Shown: positions 1-6,269 of the stretch, piece by piece
Layout of the letters: every line of letters begins with the position of its first letter
Numbering within the stretch: position 1 is the stretch's first letter
IMG/VR virus record: IMGVR_UViG_3300043399_000225
Span: 1-22,050 of that record
Reading direction: 5' to 3' (one strand)
DNA length: 22,050 bases
Source: a virus
Position numbers and translations under genes: made by a program
Notes under the pieces: generated by a model
What the model was told of the DNA's origin: nothing
The model's input: the letters and a program-made list of their open reading frames with translations, nothing else
The model's database searches: none

Positions 1-34
1 CGATTTTTACTTTCACAGTCACTCTCCATTTGTT

Positions 35-128
35 TGGTAGGCCCACCCGGATTCGAACCAGGACCGCGCACCAATCTAGTGCATACCACGTGTATAAGAC
101 GTGCGTTCTACCATTAAACTATAGGCCC
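35..128 (-). tRNA. tRNA-Ile (anticodon UAU), with an extra-long variable arm
   Basis: The minus strand folds as a cloverleaf. The acceptor is GGGCCTA paired with TGGGCCT (G1:U72 wobble), followed by discriminator A and an encoded CCA. The D stem is GTTT/GAAC. The anticodon stem is CACGT/ACGTG around the loop CTTATAC, giving UAU, which would read the AUA codon. The T stem is CCTGG/CCGGG with loop TTCGAAT. About 24 nt lie between the anticodon and T stems, including a GCAC/GTGC stem, so the variable arm is class-II-like. That is normal for Leu, Ser or Tyr but not for Ile. The tRNA call is firm; the isotype rests only on the anticodon. Confidence 0.82.
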
Positions 129-131
129 ATT

Positions 132-208
132 TGGCGCACCCTAGTGGACTCGAACCACTGACCCACAGCTTAGAAGGCTGTTGCTCTATCCGGCTGAGCT
201 AAGAGTGC
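132..208 (-). tRNA. tRNA-Arg (anticodon UCU)
   Basis: Canonical 77-nt cloverleaf on the minus strand. The acceptor GCACTCT pairs with AGGGTGC, with discriminator G and encoded CCA. The D arm is GCTC...GAGC, the anticodon stem is ACAGC/GCTGT with loop CTTCTAA, and the T loop is TTCGAGT. It reads AGA, a rare codon in many GC-rich hosts. It lies 3 nt upstream of the tRNA-Ile(UAU) gene, so the two are probably one transcript from the promoter at 225-253. Confidence 0.95.
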
Positions 209-224
209 TTTAGAATATATGTAT

Positions 225-253
225 ATATTATACTATCAAACGCAGTCTGTCAA
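225..253 (-). promoter_or_regulatory. sigma70-type promoter of the tRNA pair
   Basis: On the minus strand, -35 TTGACA at 248-253 is followed after 17 nt by TAATAT (225-230), or after 15 nt by TATAAT (227-232). It begins just after the stop codon of the preceding leftward gene and points into the two tRNAs. Confidence 0.72.
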
Positions 254-260
254 CTACTAT

Positions 261-464
261 TTAACGTACTCGAAAAGTACTGCAACGAACCTTGAAGTTA
301 TTAGGTGAGTTGTAAATAGTAGCCTGTAAGAATGGTCCGTATAAAACATCTACCGCTTCAAAGACGTTAGCTTCTTCTTTAGTCCCCCACGGAGTATCAA
401 CCATCATCTTCTTTCCCAGTGGGGCGTCTAGTGGCTGCTTCAGGACTCGTTGCGTGTTGATCAT
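261..464 (-). CDS. Hypothetical protein, 67 aa
   Basis: Small protein of unknown function beginning MINTQRVLKQPL. A longer reading from a TTG at 476 is possible. The ATG at 464 is preferred because GAGG lies 7 nt upstream (minus-strand GAGGTACGAG before ATG). That ribosome site sits just after the stop of the 393-aa gene upstream, so the two genes are probably translated in tandem. It is the last gene of the leftward operon that starts at the DUF932 gene. No domain, signal peptide or membrane segment is visible. Confidence 0.75.
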   Translation of the reverse strand: MINTQRVLKQPLDAPLGKKMMVDTPWGTKEEANVFEAVDVLYGPFLQATIYNSPNNFKVRCSTFRVR

Positions 465-472
465 CTCGTACC

Positions 473-1654
473 TCAATTGACTTTAAGAAGGATAGTGTTC
501 TCGTTGATCCTGTCCTGAACGTTGTCTAACTTCTTACACACGTTCAGGGCTTTGGCAAAGTTCTTTTTGCCACCATCTAGAGCCAGACTCAAGACACTCT
601 CGGCCTTGCGTGAGCCCACTCGATACGTAGCTGTGGTAGACTCATCGTACTTCTTGATAGTCGTCCCAGCCACGTCTAGGCCACCCCTATCGATGGCTTG
701 GAACACGGTAAGGGTATTATACCGCGTGTTGTACGCCAGGAGGCCCTGTGACCCTAAGATCTTTTCTGGAGAGACTGACGTCAGCTTGAGCTCCTTAGAC
801 TCTTTTAGGTACTTAAAATTCTTAAGTTTTTTGTCAGCTGTGACTGGCTTAGGCTTACGCTGTGCTTTTTGCTTCTTGGTGTTACCGACGTAACGCTCGA
901 CGTCACTAATCAGTGAAGAGTAGAAAGTGGCTCTCTGCTTGACCTGGTCTCGAGTCAGGTGGTTATACCCTTCACGGAGTTGAGGATCACAGTTCTTGTC
1001 CAGGAGCTGGTTAGCTTCGTCAGAGATGGGCTTGAAGTGGTCGATGAACTTAGAAGCGATCATCGGTGGCACTTCACGCTTCGTCAGCCACTCATACGTA
1101 TCGATGTTCCACCCCACTCGATCGATCTCTTCGTCAAACATTCCGATAAAGTTAGAAGCTTTCTCTCGCACGCGGTCCTGGATAGAGACGACTCTTTCTT
1201 CTCTGGGCTTATCTTCTTTATTACCAGTCAAGCGCTTGACGTCTTCGTCTTCTTTCTTATCTGAAGTCAGGATCATGTCCTTGATCCTGTCGTTCATGTG
1301 GTCGATAGAACGCTGAGTGAGCTTAGAACCACGAGTCAGCATCCTAGCGATCCAGCAAGTGTGTTCATTGAGACGATTGTCTGGTAGAGCCTTGATCTTC
1401 TGTAGCTCGTCGATCCTACCAGACGCTTTCAGAAAAGTCTCTAGGTAAGACCGCGCGTCTGATTTGTTGCACATGTAGTTGTACCAAGTCAGAGCAGAGC
1501 TATAGTCAGTGTCGTTTACCTGAATACCAGGCTTAAAAGTCGGCTCGTCACCCATGTACTTAAGGTTGATAAGATACTGTTCAGACCTAGTGACCTTAGG
1601 TTTGATCTTCTTAGTAGCTTTTAGTGACTTTGGTGTGGCAGCCGACTTAGCCAT
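473..1654 (-). CDS. Conserved phage protein of unknown function, 393 aa
   Basis: Soluble, highly charged protein with no recognised catalytic motif. The first 25 residues are Lys/Ala-rich and basic. A central low-complexity acidic/basic stretch (about residues 130-155, KKEDEDVKR...KEDKPREER) separates two parts. A Lys-rich segment near residues 260-285 precedes a C-terminal part with the motif GLLAYNTRYNTLTVFQA. Similar proteins of this size occur in large T4-like phages as conserved hypotheticals (recalled family resemblance, not a search). The start ATG has AGGAAT 6 nt upstream. It sits between two unknown small genes in one leftward operon. The strong charge and basic ends would fit nucleic-acid binding, but that is only inference. 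Confidence 0.9.
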   Translation of the reverse strand: MAKSAATPKSLKATKKIKPKVTRSEQYLINLKYMGDEPTFKPGIQVNDTDYSSALTWYNYMCNKSDARSYLETFLKASGRIDELQKIKALPDNRLNEHTCWIARMLTRGSKLTQRSIDHMNDRIKDMILTSDKKEDEDVKRLTGNKEDKPREERVVSIQDRVREKASNFIGMFDEEIDRVGWNIDTYEWLTKREVPPMIASKFIDHFKPISDEANQLLDKNCDPQLREGYNHLTRDQVKQRATFYSSLISDVERYVGNTKKQKAQRKPKPVTADKKLKNFKYLKESKELKLTSVSPEKILGSQGLLAYNTRYNTLTVFQAIDRGGLDVAGTTIKKYDESTTATYRVGSRKAESVLSLALDGGKKNFAKALNVCKKLDNVQDRINENTILLKVN

Positions 1655-1666
1655 GGTATATTCCTA

Positions 1667-1930
1667 TCAGGGATTGATCGTGAACATGGTAGTCACGTTA
1701 GAAGGAGTCTCTTGTAGGAAAGAGACCTTAGTATCTTGAGTCTCACTACTCACGAAGTCTAGGTGTCCATTGGGCACGTAACCAAGAGCCACGATAAGCT
1801 GCTCCACCTTTTCCAGGAGAGGATAATATGTCTCGTCCGGTTTCAGGTTAAAGTTGAATGAGACTTGTTCGTCACGTTCGCCACCGTAGCGGCTGAAGGA
1901 TAGTGTGACGTTGATTTGTTCGTCGTTCAT
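1667..1930 (-). CDS. Hypothetical protein, 87 aa
   Basis: Acidic protein of unknown function. It begins MNDEQINVTLSFSRYGG and alternates hydrophobic and polar residues near both ends, suggesting beta strands. AAAGGA lies 7 nt before the ATG, a good ribosome-binding site. It lies 12 nt upstream of the 393-aa gene and 16 nt downstream of the DUF6745 gene, all on the minus strand. Confidence 0.82.
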   Translation of the reverse strand: MNDEQINVTLSFSRYGGERDEQVSFNFNLKPDETYYPLLEKVEQLIVALGYVPNGHLDFVSSETQDTKVSFLQETPSNVTTMFTINP

Positions 1931-1946
1931 GATATATTCCTTTCTG

Positions 1947-2798
1947 TTAAGTGCGAACTTCTAGGTTAAGAAGCTCATTAGGATCATCAATCCCAAATGT
2001 CCATGCATTAGCCTGAAGAGCCGTCTTCATATCGGGCGGGACCGGCAGGGCGAACTCGCGACCCGTACCGCAAAGAACTCGAAGAAACTTCTCGCGCCCA
2101 ATCTCGGGGATGTTAACCTCGAGAAGAGTACCGATCATGGGATCCTCGTCCATGTCGATGACCTTAGCGTCCAGCTCCTTGATGATGTTGACCCAGCCAA
2201 GGATCTCACAGGCGGCTCGGCGCTGCTCAACGTTCTCCCAGGTAAGAGCAGTCTTAGCAGTCAGACTAGACTTGTCCTCAATCCACTCGTGAGGAACGCG
2301 GACACCGTGCCAGCTATAGACCGCGAAGCCATCGGCGTACAGGATAGCCGGTCCAGTCTCACAGTGAAGACGGTTGTCCTCGTCCATCTTAATATGAAGA
2401 GGACGATCCTGGACGACCGCCATGGTGTCATAGCAGGAGACCCAACCACACTCGTTAGCCACCGCCATGAGGCCGTCCAGCTTACCCTCGAAGTCGATAC
2501 CGCACACGTTCTGCATGTAGTCGTAGAAAGAGAGCCAGGCTGCCTCGTGATTGCCATAGACACAGCTATCAGTCACGGAGTGATCCTTGCCGAGGAGCTC
2601 TTTAGCGTGGCGAGGACCATTGGCGAAAACGATCTTATCCGGAGCAGAAAGACCGCCTCGAGCGTAGAGAAGCTCGACAGCCGCGCGAGCACGCTTGGGA
2701 TCGATCCGATCGGTGTTGAGACCGATCTTGATCCACTTGTCACGATACACAGACATCTGAGCTTCCTGGTCGGGAGTCAGGCTGGTGATCTTCTTCAT
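1947..2798 (-). CDS. DUF6745-family protein, 283 aa
   Basis: I recognise the DUF6745 domain, found in bacteria and some phages with no assigned biochemical role. Diagnostic segments are TDRIDPKRARAAVELLYARG (about residues 29-48), the AAWLSFYDYM region, CGWVSCYDTMAVVQDRPLHI with RLHCETGPAILYADGFAVYSWHGVRVP following, and a C-terminal segment with a CG-x-G-REFALPVP motif. The full family length seems present. The gene is clearly GC-richer than the small ORFs around 5-8 kb. GGAAC lies about 8 nt upstream of the ATG, and the gene is 47 nt downstream of the 117-aa gene. Bacterial DUF6745 genes are often found next to homologues of that 117-aa protein, which supports a functional pair. Confidence 0.88.
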   Translation of the reverse strand: MKKITSLTPDQEAQMSVYRDKWIKIGLNTDRIDPKRARAAVELLYARGGLSAPDKIVFANGPRHAKELLGKDHSVTDSCVYGNHEAAWLSFYDYMQNVCGIDFEGKLDGLMAVANECGWVSCYDTMAVVQDRPLHIKMDEDNRLHCETGPAILYADGFAVYSWHGVRVPHEWIEDKSSLTAKTALTWENVEQRRAACEILGWVNIIKELDAKVIDMDEDPMIGTLLEVNIPEIGREKFLRVLCGTGREFALPVPPDMKTALQANAWTFGIDDPNELLNLEVRT

Positions 2799-2845
2799 GA
2801 TATAAGTTCCGTTCTTCCTGTGTTGAGTCTAAGAGTTAAGAAGGG

Positions 2846-3199
2846 TTAGTCCTGAGCCCGGCGGAAACCCTCGGCCACGTATTCACGCTGACGACGGACG
2901 CGGTAGTTGCCGGGTGGGACAAGCAGGGTCTCGTGGGTATCGAAACTACGGAGGTGATTGATCTCCGTGGGAGCCTCGACGGAGAGGAACATCTCGTAGA
3001 GGTCGACTTCCTTGACGCCGGCTGGCTTGTAGGCAGTCACACGATCTGCAAGCATCACATGATCATGTCCAGTCTCGGAATGAGCCACGACGATATGGTT
3101 CTTGTTGTTAGCCGGGATGGGCTCAACGTTCGTGGGGATAGAATCCACTCGCATGATGAGGAAGTCACCCTGGGCAGCCATCTTGGTAAAAGTCTTCAT
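2846..3199 (-). CDS. DUF6745-associated small protein, 117 aa
   Basis: Resembles a family of short proteins often encoded beside DUF6745 genes in bacteria. Their common pattern is 'QGDVLLIRVD..P..' near the N terminus, then 'GHDH/GHAH', a Leu/Val-rich strand, and a C-terminal 'LPPGNYRVRRQREY'. Here one sees QGDFLIMRVDSIP (about residues 10-22), SETGHDHVML and VPPGNYRVRRQREYVAEGFR. The role is unknown. The frame stays open far upstream, but ATG 3199 is chosen because AAGGAG lies 7 nt before it. A dedicated promoter (3228-3256) ends inside the last codons of the DUF932 gene. It is followed by DUF6745. Confidence 0.85.
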   Translation of the reverse strand: MKTFTKMAAQGDFLIMRVDSIPTNVEPIPANNKNHIVVAHSETGHDHVMLADRVTAYKPAGVKEVDLYEMFLSVEAPTEINHLRSFDTHETLLVPPGNYRVRRQREYVAEGFRRAQD

Positions 3200-3227
3200 T
3201 TTCAGTCTCCTTGTTTTCAGTATGTGT

Positions 3228-3256
3228 ATTATATCAGGCAGCTTCAGCCATGTCAA
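3228..3256 (-). promoter_or_regulatory. sigma70-type promoter embedded in the DUF932 gene end
   Basis: Minus strand TTGACA (3251-3256), 17-nt spacer, TATAAT (3228-3233). The spacer and -35 are also the last codons of the DUF932 protein. It drives the 117-aa protein and DUF6745. Confidence 0.75.
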
Positions 3257-4190
3257 CGGCAATTTCAAGGGCTCGTGTCTTGACGACCTTGTTGGTGCCG
3301 TACCAAGCGGACTGGAGTCGAGTGTCCTGCGAACGACCAGCCAGGTGGTCGGTGAAGTACGTGACTCCGTTGAAAGCCTGCCACCAGGTGCCACGAGCAA
3401 AGTCGGCGCCAGGCTGAGTGTCGAGGATAGACAGTGCCGTCTTAGCAGACTTAGAGAGCTTCTTCTTAGCGCTGGGACCACCAGACACCGGAAAGACTCG
3501 CTTGAAGTACTCGACCACCGACTCGTTGGTGTAGCGCTTAGTACCGAGGAACTTAGCCATCTCCTTATACTTAGCTAGCTTCTCCTGAGCGACGTCGAGA
3601 GCGAGCTTGACAGAGTCGCCGTTGAACTCGCGACGGTGGCTGATCTTGACGAAGCGCTCGACCTTGGTGTTGAGCGAGAGCGTCAGGGTGTTGTTGCAGA
3701 CCACTCGGATCGGAGTGAACCGAACGTCGGTCGAGCAACCATACTTATGAAAGTTGGTGAAGTGAAGGTAAGACTCCACGGCGTCACCACCAAAGAGGTC
3801 GAAGCCGTCCTTGATCTTAGCCAGAGCCCAGACGATCTGACCCTCGGCCAGAGAACCAGCCGTATGCATCTCCATGCCGCCCTCGGCAATGAAGTCGTTG
3901 AAGAACTCAAACGCGTCAGCGTTCTGCACCGGGTTCCAGTCGTTGGAGACAATGTCTAGGATCTTATGATCCGTCTTACGGACGAGGGCAGAGTGCCCGA
4001 CATCAACGTTCTTACCATTGACGTTAGCATAGGCCTTGACCTTTTCGACTTCCCAGTCGAGACCAGCAGCCTCGAGCATCTGCTCGGGCGTCAGATCAGA
4101 CGGGACCTGAACGCCAAGACCATGCCAGGGAACATCACCAGCATAAGCCATCTGAGCCTTACCGTTGATAAATTCGATATTGTGAGCCAC
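3234..4190 (-). CDS. DUF932 / phage-plasmid-like protein (TIGR03299 type), 318 aa
   Basis: Recognised as the DUF932 family, common on phages and plasmids. Its function is unknown, though linkage to recombination or replication genes has been noted. Typical features are the N-terminal AHNIEF, MAYAGDVPWHGLG (about residues 11-23), the 'ILDIVSNDWNPVQNADAFEF' segment, and FTPIRVVCNNTLTLSL in the middle. The C-terminal GTWWQAFNGVTYFTDH part also fits. I use the GTG at 4190, not the ATG at 4226: GAGGG lies 7 nt before the GTG, and family members usually begin with M-A-H. The gene is GC-rich and heads a leftward operon from the promoter at 4238-4266. Its leader carries a 7-bp hairpin. Confidence 0.9.
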   Translation of the reverse strand: MAHNIEFINGKAQMAYAGDVPWHGLGVQVPSDLTPEQMLEAAGLDWEVEKVKAYANVNGKNVDVGHSALVRKTDHKILDIVSNDWNPVQNADAFEFFNDFIAEGGMEMHTAGSLAEGQIVWALAKIKDGFDLFGGDAVESYLHFTNFHKYGCSTDVRFTPIRVVCNNTLTLSLNTKVERFVKISHRREFNGDSVKLALDVAQEKLAKYKEMAKFLGTKRYTNESVVEYFKRVFPVSGGPSAKKKLSKSAKTALSILDTQPGADFARGTWWQAFNGVTYFTDHLAGRSQDTRLQSAWYGTNKVVKTRALEIAVDMAEAA

Positions 4191-4209
4191 TTTTTTACCC
4201 TCTGTTTGT

Positions 4210-4226
4210 ATGGGGACCATCCCCAT
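4210..4226 (-). promoter_or_regulatory. 5'-leader hairpin before the DUF932 gene
   Basis: Perfect inverted repeat ATGGGGA-N3-TCCCCAT. It lies about 5 nt after the predicted transcription start and about 8 nt before the GAGGG ribosome site. It could stabilise the mRNA 5' end or bind a regulator. Confidence 0.5.
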
Positions 4227-4237
4227 GTCATAGTCGG

Positions 4238-4266
4238 ATATTAAACCAGGTCGAGAATTATGTCAA
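4238..4266 (-). promoter_or_regulatory. sigma70-type promoter of the DUF932-DUF6745 operon
   Basis: Minus strand TTGACA (4261-4266), 17-nt spacer, TAATAT (4238-4243). Confidence 0.75.
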
Positions 4267-4305
4267 CCACTTTTTTTTGAAAGTTGGTCGACACCCTCTT
4301 AGCTC

Positions 4306-4482
4306 TTATAGATCCATGAACTTCTTAACGATTCGAATCTCAGAAGCCGTCAGGGGCTTCTCAAAGAGAGCCTTGGTGTGGGCGAAGCGCTCCGCGACAC
4401 GCATGACTGCGTTCGAGAGCTTATCGTCTTTGGTGGTACGAGCGAAGTCATACATCCGATCCAACACTGTAGCAGCGTTCAT
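4306..4482 (-). CDS. Hypothetical protein, 58 aa
   Basis: Small, mostly helical-looking protein MNAATVLDRMYDFARTTKD... with 'LTASEIRIVKKFMDL' at the end; function unknown. The frame continues seven codons upstream, but those residues (MMRKEQT) belong to a leader shared exactly with the gene at 9857-10204. AAGGAA 6-7 nt upstream supports the ATG at 4482. It is a single-gene cassette with its own promoter (4510-4538). Confidence 0.75.
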   Translation of the reverse strand: MNAATVLDRMYDFARTTKDDKLSNAVMRVAERFAHTKALFEKPLTASEIRIVKKFMDL

Positions 4483-4562
4483 AGTCTGTTCCTTCCTCAT
4501 CATAGCCTAACCATAACCCATCCAGATAAAAAAGTCAATACCTGAAAAATCAATGGGTTAGC
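4480..4562 (-). repeat. 83-bp regulatory cassette, copy 1 (identical to 10202-10284)
   Basis: Positions 4480-4562 and 10202-10284 are identical base for base. Each copy spans the half-stem CAATGGGTTAG, the TTGACT-N17-TATGGT promoter, the leader with AAGGAA, and the start ATG of an unrelated gene. Confidence 0.9.
4510..4538 (-). promoter_or_regulatory. cassette promoter
   Basis: Minus strand TTGACT (4533-4538), 17-nt spacer containing TCTGGATGGGT, TATGGT (4510-4515). It serves the 58-aa gene. Confidence 0.75.
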
Positions 4563-4807
4563 TCTATCTCAGCTATGATCTTACGCAGGGCAGTATCCAG
4601 GTGGGTATCGTTCATGCCCAGGGGATACACGTTGTCACAGATCCACCGAGCCCCGATAGAGTCGTAGCAGACATCCCAACGGAGACGCTTCTCGACGTCC
4701 TTAACTGTGCCGAGAGACTGCAGATGCTTTCTGTAGTCCTGAAGGACGGGAGCACGGGTACGCATGCAGATCAGCATGTAGTCATAGAGTTCCTTAGGCA
4801 TCTTCAT
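4550..4807 (-). CDS. Hypothetical protein, 85 aa
   Basis: Unknown small protein starting MKMPKELYDYMLICMRTRAPVL. It contains a Trp/Cys-bearing middle (RWDVCYDSIGARWICDNVYP) and an acidic helical tail. A GAGG ribosome site lies 9 nt before the ATG, in a leader like that of the neighbouring cassettes. Its stop codon lies inside the CAATGGGTTAG half-stem of the next cassette, so gene end and regulatory module overlap. It has its own promoter at 4839-4867. Confidence 0.75.
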   Translation of the reverse strand: MKMPKELYDYMLICMRTRAPVLQDYRKHLQSLGTVKDVEKRLRWDVCYDSIGARWICDNVYPLGMNDTHLDTALRKIIAEIELTH

Positions 4808-4838
4808 AGTCAGTCACCTCATTCCTCATCATAGTCAG

Positions 4839-4867
4839 ATTTTAACCCATCCAGATAAAAAAGTCAA
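4839..4867 (-). promoter_or_regulatory. cassette promoter
   Basis: Minus strand TTGACT (4862-4867), 17-nt spacer, TAAAAT (4839-4844). It serves the 85-aa gene. Confidence 0.78.
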
Positions 4868-4877
4868 CCCAACGATA

Positions 4878-4980
4878 TCAATGGGTTAGCCACCCAACAA
4901 ACCTAAGTGGTTGATATGATTAGGAATTTTTTTGCAAAAAAGTTTGAAAAAAATGCTAGCCCAATCATATCAATGGGTTA
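4878..4980 (-). repeat. ~100-bp intergenic module, copy 1 (imperfect copy at 12583-12690)
   Basis: Both copies have the same order of blocks: ATCAATGGGTTAG, then CTAAGTGGTTGATATGATTAGG, then an A-rich tract with AAGTTTGAAAAAAA, then TGCTAGCCCAATCA and TCAATGGG. The first block half and the middle block match almost fully; the spacing of the A tracts differs. Confidence 0.8.
4947..4980 (-). terminator. Rho-independent terminator after the 115-aa gene
   Basis: Minus strand TAACCCA (4974-4980) pairs with TGGGCTA (4957-4963), one A-C mismatch, and is followed by a run of seven T. The hairpin begins with the stop codon of the gene at 4978-5325. Confidence 0.65.
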
Positions 4981-5325
4981 TCTGAAAATGAACGCCATCT
5001 CGCTACTGACCATCACGGTATCAGCATTCTTGGCAAGCAGCCTCAGCTCTGCAACACGTCGGCGCCAGTTTGCACCCGAATTCATTGCCAGATCATGGGG
5101 AGTATAGATGCAGTCATTCATACCATGATACCAATAATGTGTGGCTTCTTCTTCTGTATAAAAACGCTTATTCCAGAACCAACCATGCTTCTTCTGAGTC
5201 AAATTCTTGATATATTCCTGCTTCTTGTTTTCGTATTTCTCTTCACAGAAACGAAGATACTCATCGCAAGCAGCAATCACCTTATCGGAGCTGATAATGA
5301 TGTAGCCATAAGCTGTATCAGTCAT
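4978..5325 (-). CDS. Hypothetical protein, 115 aa
   Basis: Unknown phage protein, MTDTAYGYIIISSDKVIAAC... A charged segment CEEKYENKKQEYIKNLTQKKH (about residues 28-48) is followed by an aromatic patch with GWFWNKRFY and ATHYWYHGMNDCIY. The C terminus is helical and hydrophobic (VAELRLLAKNADTVMV). GAGGG lies 8 nt before the ATG. It is a single-gene cassette with promoter (5356-5384) and terminator (4947-4980). Confidence 0.78.
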   Translation of the reverse strand: MTDTAYGYIIISSDKVIAACDEYLRFCEEKYENKKQEYIKNLTQKKHGWFWNKRFYTEEEATHYWYHGMNDCIYTPHDLAMNSGANWRRRVAELRLLAKNADTVMVSSEMAFIFR

Positions 5326-5355
5326 GTGTTATCCCTCATTCCTCATCATAGTCCC

Positions 5356-5384
5356 TTTATACCCCATCCAGAGATTAAAGTCAA
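5356..5384 (-). promoter_or_regulatory. cassette promoter
   Basis: Minus strand TTGACT (5379-5384), 17-nt spacer with CTCTGGATGGGG, TATAAA (5356-5361). It serves the 115-aa gene. Confidence 0.8.
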
Positions 5385-5409
5385 TAGGTGTTTTCAGAAC
5401 CAAAATCCA

Positions 5410-5453
5410 TATAAAATCAATGGGTTAGGTCCAGCAAGGACCTAACCCATTGA
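5410..5453 (-). terminator. Perfect 16-bp stem-loop closing the membrane/SBP operon
   Basis: Positions 5417-5432 and 5438-5453 form a perfect 16-bp stem around a 5-nt loop. On the minus strand it is followed by TTTTATATGG, so it most likely ends the operon 7270-5486. It also lies directly upstream of the next promoter, making a stem-loop/promoter unit. Confidence 0.75.
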
Positions 5454-5485
5454 AAAATATCAAAAAAAAGTTTTGTAAGGAAAAG

Positions 5486-5857
5486 TTACTTACCTTTCAG
5501 CGCTTCAGTCTCTTTCTTGATCCACGTCTTAAGAAGTTCGATAGACGGATCGACCACATCGACTACCTGTTGACTTGTTACTAGACGCTGACCTACTTCT
5601 GAAGCCGCGATAAGCATCACCGTATTCTTAGTTGGTAAGAATGAAGCGATACCAGCACAGATGAAACCAACGATTAGATAGTTACCCGATGGTAGTCGTT
5701 CTTGATCTTCTTTTGTGATCATTCGCTCGTGATGTAAGATAAAAGAAAGCCTGGCCACAATCCAAATAGTGAAACACACGACAGAAACTACAACAATGAT
5801 AAAAATCATTTTATCAACTAGACCAACAAAGTAGATCAACCAACTAAGAGAATTCAT
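5486..5857 (-). CDS. Two-helix inner-membrane protein, 123 aa
   Basis: An N-terminal hydrophobic stretch (about residues 7-37, LIYFVGLVDKMIFIIVVVSVVCF...) and a second one (about 63-77, LIVGFICAGIASFLP) suggest two membrane segments. Between them is a charged loop with HHERMITKEDQE. After helix 2 comes TKNTVMLIAASEVGQRLV, then an amphipathic acidic tail ending in LLKTWIKKETEALKGK. A 'P-TK-T-M-x-I-AASE' pattern occurs in small membrane proteins of other tailed phages (recalled, unnamed). Start 5857 has GGAG 7 nt upstream, overlapping the stop of the DUF6524 gene. It is the third gene of the SBP operon. It is not obviously a holin or spanin. Confidence 0.82.
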   Translation of the reverse strand: MNSLSWLIYFVGLVDKMIFIIVVVSVVCFTIWIVARLSFILHHERMITKEDQERLPSGNYLIVGFICAGIASFLPTKNTVMLIAASEVGQRLVTSQQVVDVVDPSIELLKTWIKKETEALKGK

Positions 5858-5861
5858 GATG

Positions 5862-6269
5862 TTACTCCACACCTTCTGCAGTTACAGTTCCAGTAGCTTG
5901 ACGCCAGATTCGTGGCCATTGCCACCCTAGCGTGAGAATGATACTCAAGACGGGTTGTACGATCCAAGAAAGAATCGTAGTGTTAATAAGAATCCCAGGA
6001 ATCACTACTATTGTGCACCACGCTACGATGGCAATCATGACTAAAATCATGATAAGACCGATCCAGCTAGTAGACTTATACGTACCATATAGGATCAGTG
6101 ACATGGGACCGAGAATGAAAGCTGTAAGCAGTAAGTTCCATGGCATGCCGTTGATAGCTGGATACGCAGTCCAGAGATGCCAGATACTATAGCCGGCGGG
6201 GTTAAAGATAGCGAATAACCCCGCCGTGATGATAGCATACCATCCCCAGAAGGAGATGTTCTTGATCAT
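5862..6269 (-). CDS. DUF6524-family four-helix membrane protein, 135 aa
   Basis: Recognised as DUF6524, a bacterial integral-membrane family of unknown function. It shows the diagnostic FNPAGYSIWHLWTA near residue 22, where bacterial members have YNPSGYSYYHW, and the C-terminal W-P-R-I-W-R-Q-A-T-G-x-V. Four hydrophobic segments are visible at about residues 6-24, 46-62, 69-89 and 96-115. The ATG overlaps the stop of the solute-binding-like gene (ATGA), so translation is coupled. A four-helix protein beside a TAXI-like binding protein invites comparison with the small DctQ subunit of TRAP transporters, but the family match is to DUF6524, and no large DctM permease is present. Confidence 0.88.
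   Translation of the reverse strand: MIKNISFWGWYAIITAGLFAIFNPAGYSIWHLWTAYPAINGMPWNLLLTAFILGPMSLILYGTYKSTSWIGLIMILVMIAIVAWCTIVVIPGILINTTILSWIVQPVLSIILTLGWQWPRIWRQATGTVTAEGVE

Noticed and set aside
522-893. 123-aa plus-strand ORF opposite the 393-aa gene
   Set aside because: No ribosome site or family match; it is covered by a well-supported gene on the other strand.
2289-2849. 186-aa plus-strand ORF opposite DUF6745
   Set aside because: It is antisense to a clear family member in GC-rich DNA, where long shadow ORFs are expected.
5486-5857. Holin/spanin call for the two-helix membrane protein
   Set aside because: No endolysin or lipoprotein gene is nearby, and it is coupled to the binding-protein operon.
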